Part shown: in pieces, positions 1 through 8,775 of the stretch
Layout: the number at the start of each line of letters is the position of its first letter
How positions within the stretch are numbered: the stretch's first letter is position 1
Origin: Achromobacter deleyi
GTDB lineage: Bacteria; Pseudomonadota; Gammaproteobacteria; Burkholderiales; Burkholderiaceae_B
Assembly: GCF_902859705.1 (NCBI RefSeq)
Contig: NZ_CADIJO010000028.1
Coordinates: 1 to 64,000, forward strand
Reading direction: 5' to 3'
Length of the DNA stretch: 64,000 nt
Program-made: the position numbers and the translations under genes
Notes under the pieces: generated by a model
Databases searched by the model: none
What the model was told of the DNA's origin: nothing
Seen by the model: the letters and a program-made list of their open reading frames with translations, nothing else

Positions 1-877
1 GGCCCTGGCCCGCCGCCTGCCCGACGCCCAGCCCGGCCGCCATGGTCTGGCCCAGCGCCGCGCCGGCCGCCAGGCCCGCGCCGATGCCGGCGATGCCGCC
101 TTCGTTCTGCGCCGCCAGCGGAATGGACGTGGCCGTCTGGTACTGGGTGAACTTGCCCAGGTCGCCGGCCATGCCCATCGAGATCCGGGTATCCAGCGCC
201 TTTTGCAATTCTTCGGGCAACGACACGTTTTCAACGGTGAAGTTGTCCAGCTTGACGCCATAGCGGTCGAACACCGGGGCCAACTGCTCGCTGATGCTTT
301 GCGACATCAGGCCCTGGTTGCCGGCGATATCCAGGAACGGCACTTTCGAGCCGCCCAGCGCCGTCGTCATGGCGGCAACCACCATGTTGCGCAGCTGCAG
401 TTCCAGGTCGTCGACGGTATAGACGTCGCGCGTACCGCTGATTTCGCGGTAGAACTTGGCCGGGTCGGTGATCTGGTACGAATACACGCCGAAGGCGCGC
501 AGGCGCACCATGCCGAATTCGCTGTCGCGCAGCGTCACCGGCTGCGCCGTGCCCCAGCGCCGGCCCAGTTGCAGGCGGGTGCTGAAGAAGATGACGTCCG
601 ACTTGAAGGGCGACTCGAACAGCTTGTCCCAGTTCTTCAGGTACGTCAGGACCGGCAGCGTCTGCGTCGTCAGCTTGTACATGCCGGGGCCGAACACGTC
701 GGCCACCTTGCCTTCGTTGACGAATACCGCCATCTGCGACTCGCGCACGGTCAGGCTGGCGCCGTACTGGATTTCGAAATCCTGCATCGGATGACGCCAG
801 GCCAGCACGCCGTCGCCGTCCTCGTTCCATTGCAGGATGTCGATAAACTGCTTGCGGATAAATGAACCGAGACTCAT
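1..877 (-). CDS. SPFH (band 7) domain protein, YdjI / virion-core-like family, C-terminus cut by window edge
   Basis: The minus-strand reading frame is open from an ATG at 877 to the left edge, so about 292 residues are visible and the C-terminus is missing. AGGAG lies 8 bases before the ATG. The protein starts MSLGSFIRKQFIDILQW, has no signal peptide, and follows the YdjI pattern: an early WRHP segment, a Tyr/Phe-rich SPFH body, then the EEL-x-ALD helix typical of SPFH proteins, and a Gly/Ala-rich stretch near the window edge. Relatives usually end in a zinc ribbon, which would lie outside. It is downstream of the DUF350 gene on the same strand with a 45-base gap, so the two are probably co-transcribed. 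SPFH proteins scaffold membrane microdomains; a membrane-stress role is inferred from the neighbours. Confidence 0.8.
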   Translation of the reverse strand, partial: MSLGSFIRKQFIDILQWNEDGDGVLAWRHPMQDFEIQYGASLTVRESQMAVFVNEGKVADVFGPGMYKLTTQTLPVLTYLKNWDKLFESPFKSDVIFFSTRLQLGRRWGTAQPVTLRDSEFGMVRLRAFGVYSYQITDPAKFYREISGTRDVYTVDDLELQLRNMVVAAMTTALGGSKVPFLDIAGNQGLMSQSISEQLAPVFDRYGVKLDNFTVENVSLPEELQKALDTRISMGMAGDLGKFTQYQTATSIPLAAQNEGGIAGIGAGLAAGAALGQTMAAGLGVGQAAGQG

Positions 878-922
878 GGCAAGTTCTCCTGTGTCAGATC
901 GGAATCAGCGCGCCCGGCCGGA

Positions 923-1321
923 TCAGGTCAGGCAGGCGGCGTTGACCACGCCGGCGGCCAGCGAGATCGATCCGATCAGGCCGCCCATGGCGATGTTGTT
1001 TTCTTCAATGGCCTCGTTCAGGCCGCGGATGGCCTGCGCCATGACCGCATAGACGATCAGCTGCACCACCATGGCGGCCACGCCCCAGACCACGAACATG
1101 ATGAAGCTGGCGTGAATGGCGATGCTGGAGCACAGCGTGAAGGAAAAGCCCACCAGCGCGCCGCTGTAGGACAGCACCGCGGCGATATTGCCTTCGCGGA
1201 TCAGTTCGAATTCCTTGTAGCGCGTCACGGTGGTGTAGACCGCGGTGAAAACGCCAAGCATGACCAGTGCCGAGACGATATAGATCAGATAGGTCACGGC
1301 CGGATGCATCGCTTCTCCCAT
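923..1321 (-). CDS. DUF350 family small membrane protein
   Basis: This is a 132-residue, very hydrophobic protein with about four transmembrane helices. The layout (membrane span, short Lys/Glu patch, Gly/Ser helix, span, and a conserved RGLNEAIEENN segment before the last helix) is that of DUF350/YjfL. A second in-frame ATG at 1309 is preceded by GGAG and is an equally good start. Its biochemical function is unknown. DUF350 genes are recalled to sit with PspA, SPFH, DUF4178 and polyamine-synthase genes. Here it heads the operon with the SPFH gene and is divergent from the spermidine-synthase-like gene, which fits that theme. Confidence 0.85.
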   Translation of the reverse strand: MGEAMHPAVTYLIYIVSALVMLGVFTAVYTTVTRYKEFELIREGNIAAVLSYSGALVGFSFTLCSSIAIHASFIMFVVWGVAAMVVQLIVYAVMAQAIRGLNEAIEENNIAMGGLIGSISLAAGVVNAACLT

Positions 1322-1348
1322 ATTCGCCCCCTTCAGGCCCTAATTGCG

Positions 1349-1380
1349 CGCAGTATATACGGCGGCTTCGATATACTGCG
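1349..1380. promoter_or_regulatory. Symmetric divergent promoter / operator between DUF350 and speE-like genes
   Basis: Perfect 10-base inverted repeat: CGCAGTATAT at 1349-1358 and ATATACTGCG at 1371-1380, separated by 12 bases. Each arm carries TATACT read outward (1372-1377 on plus, complement of 1352-1357 on minus), a good sigma70 -10 match for both directions. The two promoters would overlap, so they may compete or share a regulator. No convincing -35 boxes were found. Confidence 0.5.
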
Positions 1381-1406
1381 AACGCATTTTCTGAGTCGGA
1401 ACCCCC

Positions 1407-2918
1407 ATGCGCGACCGCGTTCTCATCCTGTCGGTATTGATCGTCGCTTCGTGCGGCTTGGGCTACGAGCTCATCAGCAGCGCGCTGGCCAGCTATCTGC
1501 TGGGCGATTCCATCCTGCAATTCTCGTCCGTCATCGGCTGCTATCTGTTCGCGATGGGCATCGGATCGTGGTTGTCAAAATATGTAAAAGACGACGACGT
1601 TTTGAATCGATTCATCGACGTCGAGCTGGCCGTCGCCTTGTTGGGCGGCGTTTCCGCCGCCGTCCTGTTCCTGGTGTTCGCCTGGCTGTCGGCGCCCTTT
1701 CGCGCCGCGCTGTACGTCGGCGTCTTCATCATCGGCTTGATGGTGGGCATGGAAATCCCGCTGGTGATGCGGGTCTTCAACCAGCGCAAGACGGAATTCC
1801 GCGAAATCGTCAGCCGCGTGCTGACCTTCGACTACCTGGGCGCGCTGGCCGTGTCGCTGGTCTTTCCGCTGCTGCTGGCGCCCAAGCTGGGCCTGCTGCG
1901 CACCGGGTTCCTGTTCGGCATCCTGAACGCCAGCGTGGCGCTCTGGACCACCTGGCTGTTTCGCGCCGAAGTGCGGCGCCCGGCCGAGAAAGCCATCCGC
2001 GGCAGCGTGGTGCTGGGCCTGTTGGCGCTGGGTTTCGCGTTCTCGGGCCAGATGACCGGCTGGGCCGAGAAAGGCCTGTACGGCGACGACGTGGTGCATG
2101 CCGAAACCACGCCCTACCAGCGCCTGATCGTGACCCGCTGGCACGACGACCTGCGCCTGTACATCAACGGCAACCTGCAGTTCTCGTCGCGCGACGAACA
2201 TCGCTATCACGAGTCGCTGGTGATCCCGGGGCTGCAGGCGCTGCCGTGGGCCCGCAACGTGCTGGTGCTGGGCGGCGGCGACGGCCTGGCGGTGCGCGAG
2301 ATCCTGAAATTCAAGCACGTCGAGCATGTGACGCTGGTGGACCTGGACCCGGCCATGACGGGCCTGTTTTCGCGGTCCGAACCGCTGACGCGGCTGAACC
2401 AGAATTCGTTGACGGATCCGCGCGTCACCGTCATCAACGACGACGCGGGCCGCTGGCTGGAAAGCCACGCCGAGGTCTATGACTACATCGTGGTCGACTT
2501 TCCCGACCCGTCCAACTTCGGGCTGGGCCGGCTGTATTCGGTGCCCGTCTACCACCTGATGGCGCGCCACCTGGCCGAGAACGGCTACATGGTCATCCAG
2601 TCCACCTCGCCCTACTTCGCGCCGCGCTCGTTCTGGAGCGTGGACGCCACGCTGAAGGAAGCCGGCCTGAACACCTGGCCGTACCATGCGTACGTGCCGT
2701 CGTTCGGCGACTGGGGATTCATCCTGGCCGGCAAGCGGCGCGACTACACGCCGCCCACGACGATTTCGGTGCCCACCCGCTACCTGGATCCGGCGACGAT
2801 GCGCGAGCTGTTCCACTTTCCCGCCGACATGCCGGCGCTGGCCATGCCGCCGAACCGCCTGAACGAGCAATCGCTCGTGCGCTACTTCGACGAGGACTGG
2901 CGCAAGGTCATCCGCTGA
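1407..2918 (+). CDS. Membrane-anchored polyamine aminopropyltransferase (spermidine synthase family)
   Basis: 503 residues. Residues 1-220 form a membrane domain of about seven helices, and residues 225-430 form a spermidine-synthase fold. The dcSAM/SAM-binding glycine loop GGGDG is at 289-293, followed by an acidic residue at the end of the next strand (VDLDPA), and DFPDPS at 364-369 matches the catalytic D-x-x-DP region of aminopropyltransferases. The family transfers an aminopropyl group from decarboxylated SAM to a diamine, but the membrane-fused subclass has no firmly known substrate. Its stop overlaps the ATG of the next gene (TGATG at 2916-2920), so translation is probably coupled. It is divergent from the DUF350/SPFH pair. 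Confidence 0.85.
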   Translation: MRDRVLILSVLIVASCGLGYELISSALASYLLGDSILQFSSVIGCYLFAMGIGSWLSKYVKDDDVLNRFIDVELAVALLGGVSAAVLFLVFAWLSAPFRAALYVGVFIIGLMVGMEIPLVMRVFNQRKTEFREIVSRVLTFDYLGALAVSLVFPLLLAPKLGLLRTGFLFGILNASVALWTTWLFRAEVRRPAEKAIRGSVVLGLLALGFAFSGQMTGWAEKGLYGDDVVHAETTPYQRLIVTRWHDDLRLYINGNLQFSSRDEHRYHESLVIPGLQALPWARNVLVLGGGDGLAVREILKFKHVEHVTLVDLDPAMTGLFSRSEPLTRLNQNSLTDPRVTVINDDAGRWLESHAEVYDYIVVDFPDPSNFGLGRLYSVPVYHLMARHLAENGYMVIQSTSPYFAPRSFWSVDATLKEAGLNTWPYHAYVPSFGDWGFILAGKRRDYTPPTTISVPTRYLDPATMRELFHFPADMPALAMPPNRLNEQSLVRYFDEDWRKVIR

Positions 2919-4555
2919 TGCGCCGCCGCACTTTCCTGTTGGGCGCGGCCACCGCCGCGGCGGCGGGCACGGCGGGCTATTACCGGTCACGCATCGTCGA
3001 GACCACGCCCGAGGTGCGCTACCCCGGCATGCAGGCGGGCCACGCACTGCGCGACGGCGCCGCACTGCCGGCGTCATCAAGCACCCGCCAAAGCCAGGTG
3101 GCGATCCTGGGGTCCGGCGTGGCCGGCCTGTCCTGCGCCTGGAAACTGGCGCGCGAGGGCTACACCGATTTCGTGGTCGTGCAAGGCCCGGAATACGGCG
3201 GCAACGCTGCGGCCGGCGTGCGCGACGGGCTGGACTATCCGCTGGGCGCGCACTACCTGCCGCTGCCCTCGATGCAATCCACCCACGTGCGCGAGATGCT
3301 GGCCGACTTCGGCATCGCCGAGCGCGATGCCTACGCCGCGCGGCCCTATTACGACGAAGCCATCCTGGCGCATTCGCCGCAAGAGCGCCTGCTGCGCGGC
3401 GGCCACTGGGAAGACGGCCTGCTGCCCATGACCGGCCTGCCCGACGGCCACGCCGAACAGCACCGCAAGTTCTTAGCGCTGGTGGATGTGCTGCACGGGC
3501 AGGTCGGCAACGATGGCCGCAAGGTCTTCTGCATTCCCATCTCCCTGTCGTCGCGCGACCCGGCCTGGCGGGCGCTGGACACGCTGACCTTCAAGGCCTG
3601 GCTGGAACGCGAAGGCTATACCTCGCCCGCCCTGCACTGGTACCTGAACTACTGCTGCCGCGACGACTACGGCGCCCAGTACGACGTGGTCTCGGCCTGG
3701 GCCGGCCTGCACTACTTTGCCAGCCGCGACGGCCATGCCGCCAATGCCGCAGAAGGCGCGGTGCTGACCTGGCCCGGCGGCCTGGCACCGCTGGTGCAGC
3801 GCCTGCACGACGCCATCAGCGCCCGCCTGGGCCACAGCAACTGGCTGCTGCCCGGCACCGCCATGCGGCTGCGCGAAACGCCCGCCGGCCCGCAGATCGA
3901 CTGCCTGGCGCCCGGCCCCGCCTCGGCCGTCTACACACTGCAAGCGCGACGCGCCGTCTGCGCCATGCCGCTGTTCGTGACCCAGCACATCCTGCCGGAC
4001 ATCCGCGCCTATGGCTACGATCCGGCGGTGCATGCCTCGCCGCACGCGCCCTGGCTGGTGTCCAACTTCGTCATGGATGGCTATCCGCGCGAAGCGCCCG
4101 GCGAACCGCTGTCGTGGGACAACGTGGTCTACCAGGGCCAGGCGCTGGGTTACGTGGTGTCGACGCACCAGTTGCTGCGGGTGGCGCGGTCGCCGCGCAC
4201 GGTCTTCACCGCCTACGACGCGCTCAGCGGCAAGACGCCGCAGGCCACGCGCCAATGGCTGGCCAGCGCCCGCCCCGAGGCCCTGCGCGACGAGGTGGCG
4301 GCCGACCTGGTGGCCGCCTACGGCGACGAGTTCTGGCGCCATGCGCGCCAGCTCGAGATCACGGTGCGCGGCCATGCCATGGCTTCGCCCTATTGCGGCT
4401 ACCTGTCCAACCCCGGCCTGGCGGCGCTGCGCGACGTGGACGGCCCGGTGCTGTTCGCGCACGCCGACCTGTCCGGCTATTCGGTCTTCGAGGAAGCGGC
4501 GTGGTGGGGCGTGACGGCGGCCGGACGGATTCTGGGGCAACGGCCGGCGGCCTGA
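2918..4555 (+). CDS. Tat-targeted FAD-dependent amine-oxidase-like flavoprotein
   Basis: 545 residues. The N-terminus RRRTFLLGAA followed by an Ala-rich stretch is a twin-arginine signal. A Rossmann FAD motif follows: VAILGSGVAGLSCAWKL, with GSGVAG at 65-70. The remainder resembles NAD_binding_8/amine-oxidase flavoproteins, ending with a second FAD contact (FAHADLSGYSVFEEAAWWG). Predicted to be folded with FAD and exported by Tat to the periplasm or membrane surface. Overlap with the preceding aminopropyltransferase gene suggests it acts on the same polyamine-like product. The substrate is unknown; polyamine oxidase is inference. Confidence 0.75.
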   Translation: MRRRTFLLGAATAAAAGTAGYYRSRIVETTPEVRYPGMQAGHALRDGAALPASSSTRQSQVAILGSGVAGLSCAWKLAREGYTDFVVVQGPEYGGNAAAGVRDGLDYPLGAHYLPLPSMQSTHVREMLADFGIAERDAYAARPYYDEAILAHSPQERLLRGGHWEDGLLPMTGLPDGHAEQHRKFLALVDVLHGQVGNDGRKVFCIPISLSSRDPAWRALDTLTFKAWLEREGYTSPALHWYLNYCCRDDYGAQYDVVSAWAGLHYFASRDGHAANAAEGAVLTWPGGLAPLVQRLHDAISARLGHSNWLLPGTAMRLRETPAGPQIDCLAPGPASAVYTLQARRAVCAMPLFVTQHILPDIRAYGYDPAVHASPHAPWLVSNFVMDGYPREAPGEPLSWDNVVYQGQALGYVVSTHQLLRVARSPRTVFTAYDALSGKTPQATRQWLASARPEALRDEVAADLVAAYGDEFWRHARQLEITVRGHAMASPYCGYLSNPGLAALRDVDGPVLFAHADLSGYSVFEEAAWWGVTAAGRILGQRPAA

Positions 4556-4607
4556 TCGTCGTGCGCCCCGCTCGGGCCGCCAGCGTCCACGCCTCGACCT
4601 GATCTGC

Positions 4608-4635
4608 TTGCAGGCCGCCCCGGCTGCCCTACAAT
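4608..4635 (+). promoter_or_regulatory. Sigma70-like promoter for the amino-acid dehydrogenase operon
   Basis: TTGCAG at 4608-4613 and TACAAT at 4630-4635 with a 16-base spacer. The start codon is 45 bases downstream, and the preceding gene ends at 4555. Confidence 0.45.
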
Positions 4636-4679
4636 CGCCAGCGGGTCCCCTTGACCCTAGCCTGAGACCTAAAAAAACG

Positions 4680-5924
4680 ATGGGAAAGCCAGTCATTGTG
4701 CTTGGCGCCGGCATGGTCGGCGTTTGCTGTGCGCTGGAACTGCAGCGCCGCGGCATGGATGTCACCCTGGTCGACCGCCAGGCCCCCGGGCTGGAAACCT
4801 CGCACGGCAATGCCGGCGTGCTGGCCCGCAGTTCCCTCATGCCGTTCAACCATCCCGGCCTGTGGCGCCAACTGCCCCGGCTGCTGCGTAACGACACGGT
4901 TCAATTCCGCTACCGCCCCGGCTACCTGGCCCGCAACCTGGGCTGGGCCGCCGGCTTCCTGTGGCGCGCCCGGTCTTCCGTGTTCGAGGAAACGGCCACG
5001 GCCCTGGACGGCCTGATCCGGCTGTCCGCCCCCGAACACCAGCGCCTGCTGGCCGAAGCGGGCATCAGCCATCGCCTGCGCGATACCGGCTGGATCTTCC
5101 TGTTCCGCAGCGAAGCGGCCTGGCAAGGCAGCGCCCTGGCGCGCGCCGCCTATGCCCGCCACCAGGTGCCGACGCAGGCGCTGGACCCGGCCGAACTGGC
5201 CCGGCTGGAACCCGCCCTGGCCCCGATATTCGCCCGCGCCCTGTGGATACAGGGCTCGTATTCCGTGGACGATCCGCGGGCGGTGGTGCAGGCCTATGCC
5301 GACCTGTTCCGCCGGTCGGGCGGCACGTTCAAGCCACTGCGGGCCACCGCCATCCGTCGCAACGGGCAAAACTGGACCGTGCAGGGCGACCAGGCGTCCG
5401 AGACGCTGACGGCGCCGGCCCTGGTGCTGGCGCTGGGCCCGTGGTCCAAGGCTTTGCTCAAGACCACCGGCATCGACCTGCCGATGGCGTTCGAACGCGG
5501 CTATCACATGCATTACGCGCCCGGCAGCGGCCCGGCGCTGGGCCGGCCCGTCTATGACACGGGCGGCGGCTACGTGCTCTCGCCCATGGCTCGCGGCCTG
5601 CGGCTGACCACTGGCGTGGAACTGGACGACTGCGACGCCCCCGCCCGGCCCGACCAGCTGGACCTGGCGGAAACCCGCGCCCGCGAAGCGCTGGCCCTGG
5701 GCGCCAGGCTTGATCCGCAAGCCTGGCTGGGCCGCCGCCCCACCCTGCCGGACAGCCGCCCGATGATCGGCCAGGCGCCGCGCCACCCCGGCCTGTGGCT
5801 GGCGCTGGGGCACCAGCACATCGGTTTCAGCACCGCGCCAGGAACGGCGAAGATACTAGGCGAGCTGATGGCCGGCGAAGGCGGTGAGCGTCATTCCGCC
5901 TTCCGCCCCGACCGGTTTCTCTGA
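4680..5924 (+). CDS. FAD-dependent D-amino-acid dehydrogenase (DadA/DAO family)
   Basis: 414 residues from the ATG at 4680. An upstream in-frame start at 4608 would run through the promoter-like region. The N-terminal dinucleotide motif VIVLGAGMVGVCCALELQRRG and the following acidic strand end are typical of DAO-fold flavoproteins. SHGNAGVLA matches the DadA-type FAD contact, and the C-terminus has GLWLALGHQHIGFSTAPGTA, the usual end of DadA/glycine-oxidase relatives. DadA enzymes oxidatively deaminate D-amino acids at the inner membrane, feeding electrons to quinones. The next gene, 25 bases downstream, is a racemase-family protein, so the pair may interconvert and oxidise an amino acid. Exact substrate unknown. 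Confidence 0.8.
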   Translation: MGKPVIVLGAGMVGVCCALELQRRGMDVTLVDRQAPGLETSHGNAGVLARSSLMPFNHPGLWRQLPRLLRNDTVQFRYRPGYLARNLGWAAGFLWRARSSVFEETATALDGLIRLSAPEHQRLLAEAGISHRLRDTGWIFLFRSEAAWQGSALARAAYARHQVPTQALDPAELARLEPALAPIFARALWIQGSYSVDDPRAVVQAYADLFRRSGGTFKPLRATAIRRNGQNWTVQGDQASETLTAPALVLALGPWSKALLKTTGIDLPMAFERGYHMHYAPGSGPALGRPVYDTGGGYVLSPMARGLRLTTGVELDDCDAPARPDQLDLAETRAREALALGARLDPQAWLGRRPTLPDSRPMIGQAPRHPGLWLALGHQHIGFSTAPGTAKILGELMAGEGGERHSAFRPDRFL

Positions 5925-5949
5925 GGCCTCACAGGACAAGGACACTCAC

Positions 5950-6618
5950 GTGCACACCCCCGGCTTTCTAGGCGTGCTGATGCTGGACACCCGCTTTCCG
6001 CGGCCGCCCGGCGACGTCGGCAACGCCCAGACCTACGAACGCGCCGGCATCCCGGTGCGCTTTGTCACGGTGCAGGGGGCCTCGCCGCGCAAGATCGTGC
6101 AAGAGGCCGATCCCGCCTTCCTGCAGCCCTTCATCGACGCCGCCGTGGGTCTGGCGCGCGACGGTGCCGCGTTGATCTCCACCAGCTGCGGCTTCCTGGC
6201 CAGGTATCAGTCGGCGCTACAGGCCGCCGTGCCCGTGCCGGTGGTGACGTCCAGCCTCTTGCAGTGCCGCGGCCTTACGCGCGTGGGCATCGTCACCTTC
6301 GATGCGCAGTCGCTGTCGCGCGGCATCCTGGACGCGGTCGACGTGCCGGCCAACGCCATCGTCGAAGGGCTGGCGCCCGGCTGCGAGATGCATGCACGCA
6401 TCCTGGAAAACAGCCCCGTGATGGACCTGGCCGAGGTCGAGCGCAACGTCGTGGATGCCGCCACCCGCCTGGCGGCGCGGGCGCCCGGCCTGACCGACAT
6501 CGTGCTGGAATGCACCAACATGCCGCCCTACCGCGACGCCGTCGCACGCGCCACCGGCCTGCCGGTGCACGACATCGAAACGCTGCTGATCAAGACCTGG
6601 CGGGGCCTGGCGGCCTGA
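5950..6618 (+). CDS. Aspartate/glutamate (hydantoin) racemase family protein
   Basis: 222 residues from a GTG at 5950, chosen because AGGACAAGGA lies just upstream. An ATG at 5884 in the same frame would overlap the preceding gene by 41 bases. Two cysteines sit where the two catalytic thiols of cofactor-independent racemases are expected: STSCGF in the first half and ECTNM in the second. The protein could racemise an amino acid or act on a related substrate such as hydantoin or maleate. Co-transcription with the DadA-like gene supports an amino-acid racemase/dehydrogenase pair. Confidence 0.75.
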   Translation: MHTPGFLGVLMLDTRFPRPPGDVGNAQTYERAGIPVRFVTVQGASPRKIVQEADPAFLQPFIDAAVGLARDGAALISTSCGFLARYQSALQAAVPVPVVTSSLLQCRGLTRVGIVTFDAQSLSRGILDAVDVPANAIVEGLAPGCEMHARILENSPVMDLAEVERNVVDAATRLAARAPGLTDIVLECTNMPPYRDAVARATGLPVHDIETLLIKTWRGLAA

Positions 6619-6631
6619 CCGGCCCGCCATG

Positions 6632-6675
6632 AAAAACGCCCGCTGCGGGCCTCGGGTCGAGGCTTGCAGCGGGCG
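6632..6675 (-). terminator. Rho-independent terminator of the ABC transporter operon
   Basis: On the minus strand a 10-base stem (CGCCCGCTGC / GCAGCGGGCG, 6666-6675 and 6637-6646) is followed by TTTTT. It lies just past the ATPase stop codon. Confidence 0.8.
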
Positions 6676-6701
6676 TGTTGCCGACCGGGTCGGCGCGCCG
6701 G

Positions 6702-7496
6702 TCAGCCGAGCAGCAAGGCGTCGTCAGACAGCTTTTCGCCGCGCACGCGCTCGAACATGGCCAGCAGGTCGGGCACGTCCATGCCGCGGCGTTCGTCGCC
6801 GGACACGTCCAGCACCACCTGGCCCTGGTGCAGCATCACCGTGCGGTCGCCCACGTCCAATGCCTGGCGCATGCTGTGCGTGACCATCATGGTGGTCAGC
6901 TTGTTTTCGGCCACGATGCGGGCCGTCAGTTGCAGCACGAAATCGGCGGTGCGCGGGTCGAGCGCGGCGGTGTGCTCGTCCAGCAGCAGGATGCGCGACG
7001 GTTGCAGCGCGGCCATCAGCAGGCTCACGGCCTGGCGCTGGCCGCCCGACAGCAGGCCGATGCGGTCGGCCAGGCGGCTTTCCAGGCCCAGGCCCAGCGT
7101 GGCCAGGCGTTCACGGAAACCGTCTTTCATCGACGCCTTGACGGCGCGGCTGTAGCCGCGCCGCGCGCCGCGCAGCTGCGCCAGCGCCATGTTCTCTTCG
7201 ATGGTCAGGTCTTCGCAGGTGCCCGCCATGGGGTCCTGGAACACGCGGGCCACGCGGCCGGCGCGGGCCCAGACGGGCTGGCGCGTCACGTCCACGCCAT
7301 TGATTTCGATCTTGCCGGAATCGATCGGCAGGTCGCCCGACACGGCGTTCAGGAAGGTCGACTTGCCCGCGCCGTTCGAACCGATGACGGTGACGAACTG
7401 GCCTTCGGGAATGTCCAGAGACAGGCCGCGCAGCGCGCGCGTTTCGATCGGCGTGCCCGCGTTGAAAGTGATCTTGAGGTCTTTTGCGGACAGCAT
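6702..7496 (-). CDS. ABC transporter ATP-binding protein (TrpXYZ-type importer)
   Basis: 264 residues with Walker A GSNGAGKST, signature LSGGQRQ and Walker B ILLLDEHTAALDP, where the His after the catalytic Glu is typical of this importer class. It energises the permease whose gene ends one base upstream (7498), in an operon of permease then ATPase, with the binding protein further upstream at 8776-9747. The family is recalled to import tryptophan or other small organic solutes. The adjacent racemase/dehydrogenase pair makes an amino acid plausible, but the sequence does not show the ligand. Confidence 0.85.
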   Translation of the reverse strand: MLSAKDLKITFNAGTPIETRALRGLSLDIPEGQFVTVIGSNGAGKSTFLNAVSGDLPIDSGKIEINGVDVTRQPVWARAGRVARVFQDPMAGTCEDLTIEENMALAQLRGARRGYSRAVKASMKDGFRERLATLGLGLESRLADRIGLLSGGQRQAVSLLMAALQPSRILLLDEHTAALDPRTADFVLQLTARIVAENKLTTMMVTHSMRQALDVGDRTVMLHQGQVVLDVSGDERRGMDVPDLLAMFERVRGEKLSDDALLLG

Positions 7497-7497
7497 A

Positions 7498-8388
7498 TCA
7501 GCGCCCCTTCTTGCCGAGGAGCCGGCGCTTGAGCATGGGGATGACCAGGGCGATGGTGACCAGGACCGCGGTGACGAGGTTCAGGTCTTGCGCCTTCAGG
7601 CCGATGAAATCGCTATTGAGGGCCAATGCGATGAAGAAGCGGTAGACGATGGCGCCGATGATGACGGCCAGCGTGGCCAGCACCAGCTTGCGCGACGGCA
7701 GGATGCTTTCGCCCACGATCACGGCGGCCAGGCCGATGACGATGGTGCCGATGCCCATGGAAATGTCGGAACCGCCCTGGGTCTGCGCGAACAGCGCGCC
7801 GGCCATGGCGACCAGCGCGTTGGACAGCGCCATGCCGAACAGGATCATGCGGCCGGTATTCACGCCCTGGGCGCGGGCCATGCGGCCGTTCGAGCCGGTG
7901 GCGCGCACCGCCAGACCCGTCTGGGTGGCGAAGAACCAGTCCAGCGCCAGCTTGGCCAGCACCACGATGACCACCAGGATCAGGGGCCGCGCCACGTAGT
8001 CCGACAGCCAGCCCGGCTGCAGGATGGTGAAGACGGTGGGTTCGGTGATCAGCGGCACGTTGGGCTTGCCCATGATGCGCAGGTTCACGGAGTACAGCGC
8101 GATCATCATCAGGATACTGGCGAGCAGATCCATGATCTTGAGCTTGACGTTGAGCCAGCCCGTGACCAGGCCGGCGGCCGCGCCGGCAAAGGTGGCCGCG
8201 ATGGTGGCGATGAACGGGTCGGTGCCCGCGGCGATCAGCGTGGCACAGACGGCGCCGCCCAGCGGAAAGCTGCCGTCAACGGTCAGGTCCGGGAAGCGCA
8301 GCAGGCGAAAGGAGATAAACACGCCCAAGGCCACCAGGCTGAAGATCAGGCCGATCTCCAGTGCGCCTAACAACGAGAACAATGACAT
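7498..8388 (-). CDS. ABC transporter permease (TrpXYZ-type, BPD_transp_2 fold)
   Basis: 296 residues with eight to nine hydrophobic helices, lacking a signal peptide. The segment LRFPDLTVDGSFPLGG after the first two helices and the cytoplasmic loop GLAVRATGSNGRMARAQGVN are characteristic of the BPD_transp_2 permease family used with ABC_sub_bind binding proteins. The C-terminus is basic (KRRLLGKKGR). It is separated from the binding-protein gene by 387 bases holding a terminator, and joins the ATPase gene almost directly. Confidence 0.85.
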   Translation of the reverse strand: MSLFSLLGALEIGLIFSLVALGVFISFRLLRFPDLTVDGSFPLGGAVCATLIAAGTDPFIATIAATFAGAAAGLVTGWLNVKLKIMDLLASILMMIALYSVNLRIMGKPNVPLITEPTVFTILQPGWLSDYVARPLILVVIVVLAKLALDWFFATQTGLAVRATGSNGRMARAQGVNTGRMILFGMALSNALVAMAGALFAQTQGGSDISMGIGTIVIGLAAVIVGESILPSRKLVLATLAVIIGAIVYRFFIALALNSDFIGLKAQDLNLVTAVLVTIALVIPMLKRRLLGKKGR

Positions 8389-8775
8389 GGGTCAAATCCA
8401 ATCAGGTAAGGAACGAGCATATTAGAGATTTGAAACGTCCAACTTCTTGCGTTTCGGCATCAGTTTTACCCGAGCTTTTGCAATAAACGTTTCTTGCCGC
8501 GTGATTTTCTCTCGATTCCTGCCAAGGCGTCGCCAGGCTTGGCGGCCAGGGCCGCAAGCGGGCTGCTTGATGGACGCTCCGGGGGAGCAAAACGCAGCGT
8601 GGCGGCCAGAAGCCGACATGCCGTTCAAGACCAACGCCATCGCGCCGGGCCGCGCGCACCTTGTGGATGCTGCCGCCCTGTGGACCCCGCCTGTCGGCCG
8701 GGCAAACAAGAAAACAAGATAAAACAAACCCCGCTCGCGCCGGGTAGGCACGAGCGGGGCGAACCAGCCGATACT
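8389..8775. other. Intergenic region between binding-protein and permease genes
   Basis: 387 bases without a supported gene. The right end holds the binding-protein terminator; the remainder probably contains a second promoter for permease-ATPase. No riboswitch pattern recognised. Confidence 0.5.
8715..8760 (-). terminator. Terminator after the ABC binding-protein gene
   Basis: Minus-strand stem CCCCGCTCG / CGAGCGGGG (8751-8759 and 8729-8737) followed by TTTGTTTTAT. It lies 16 bases past the binding-protein stop and upstream of permease-ATPase, so it may keep the binding protein in excess over the membrane parts. Confidence 0.85.

Noticed and set aside
1575-3080. 501-codon minus-strand frame opposite the spermidine-synthase-like gene
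   Set aside because: Shadow of the real gene, Arg/Gln/His-rich.
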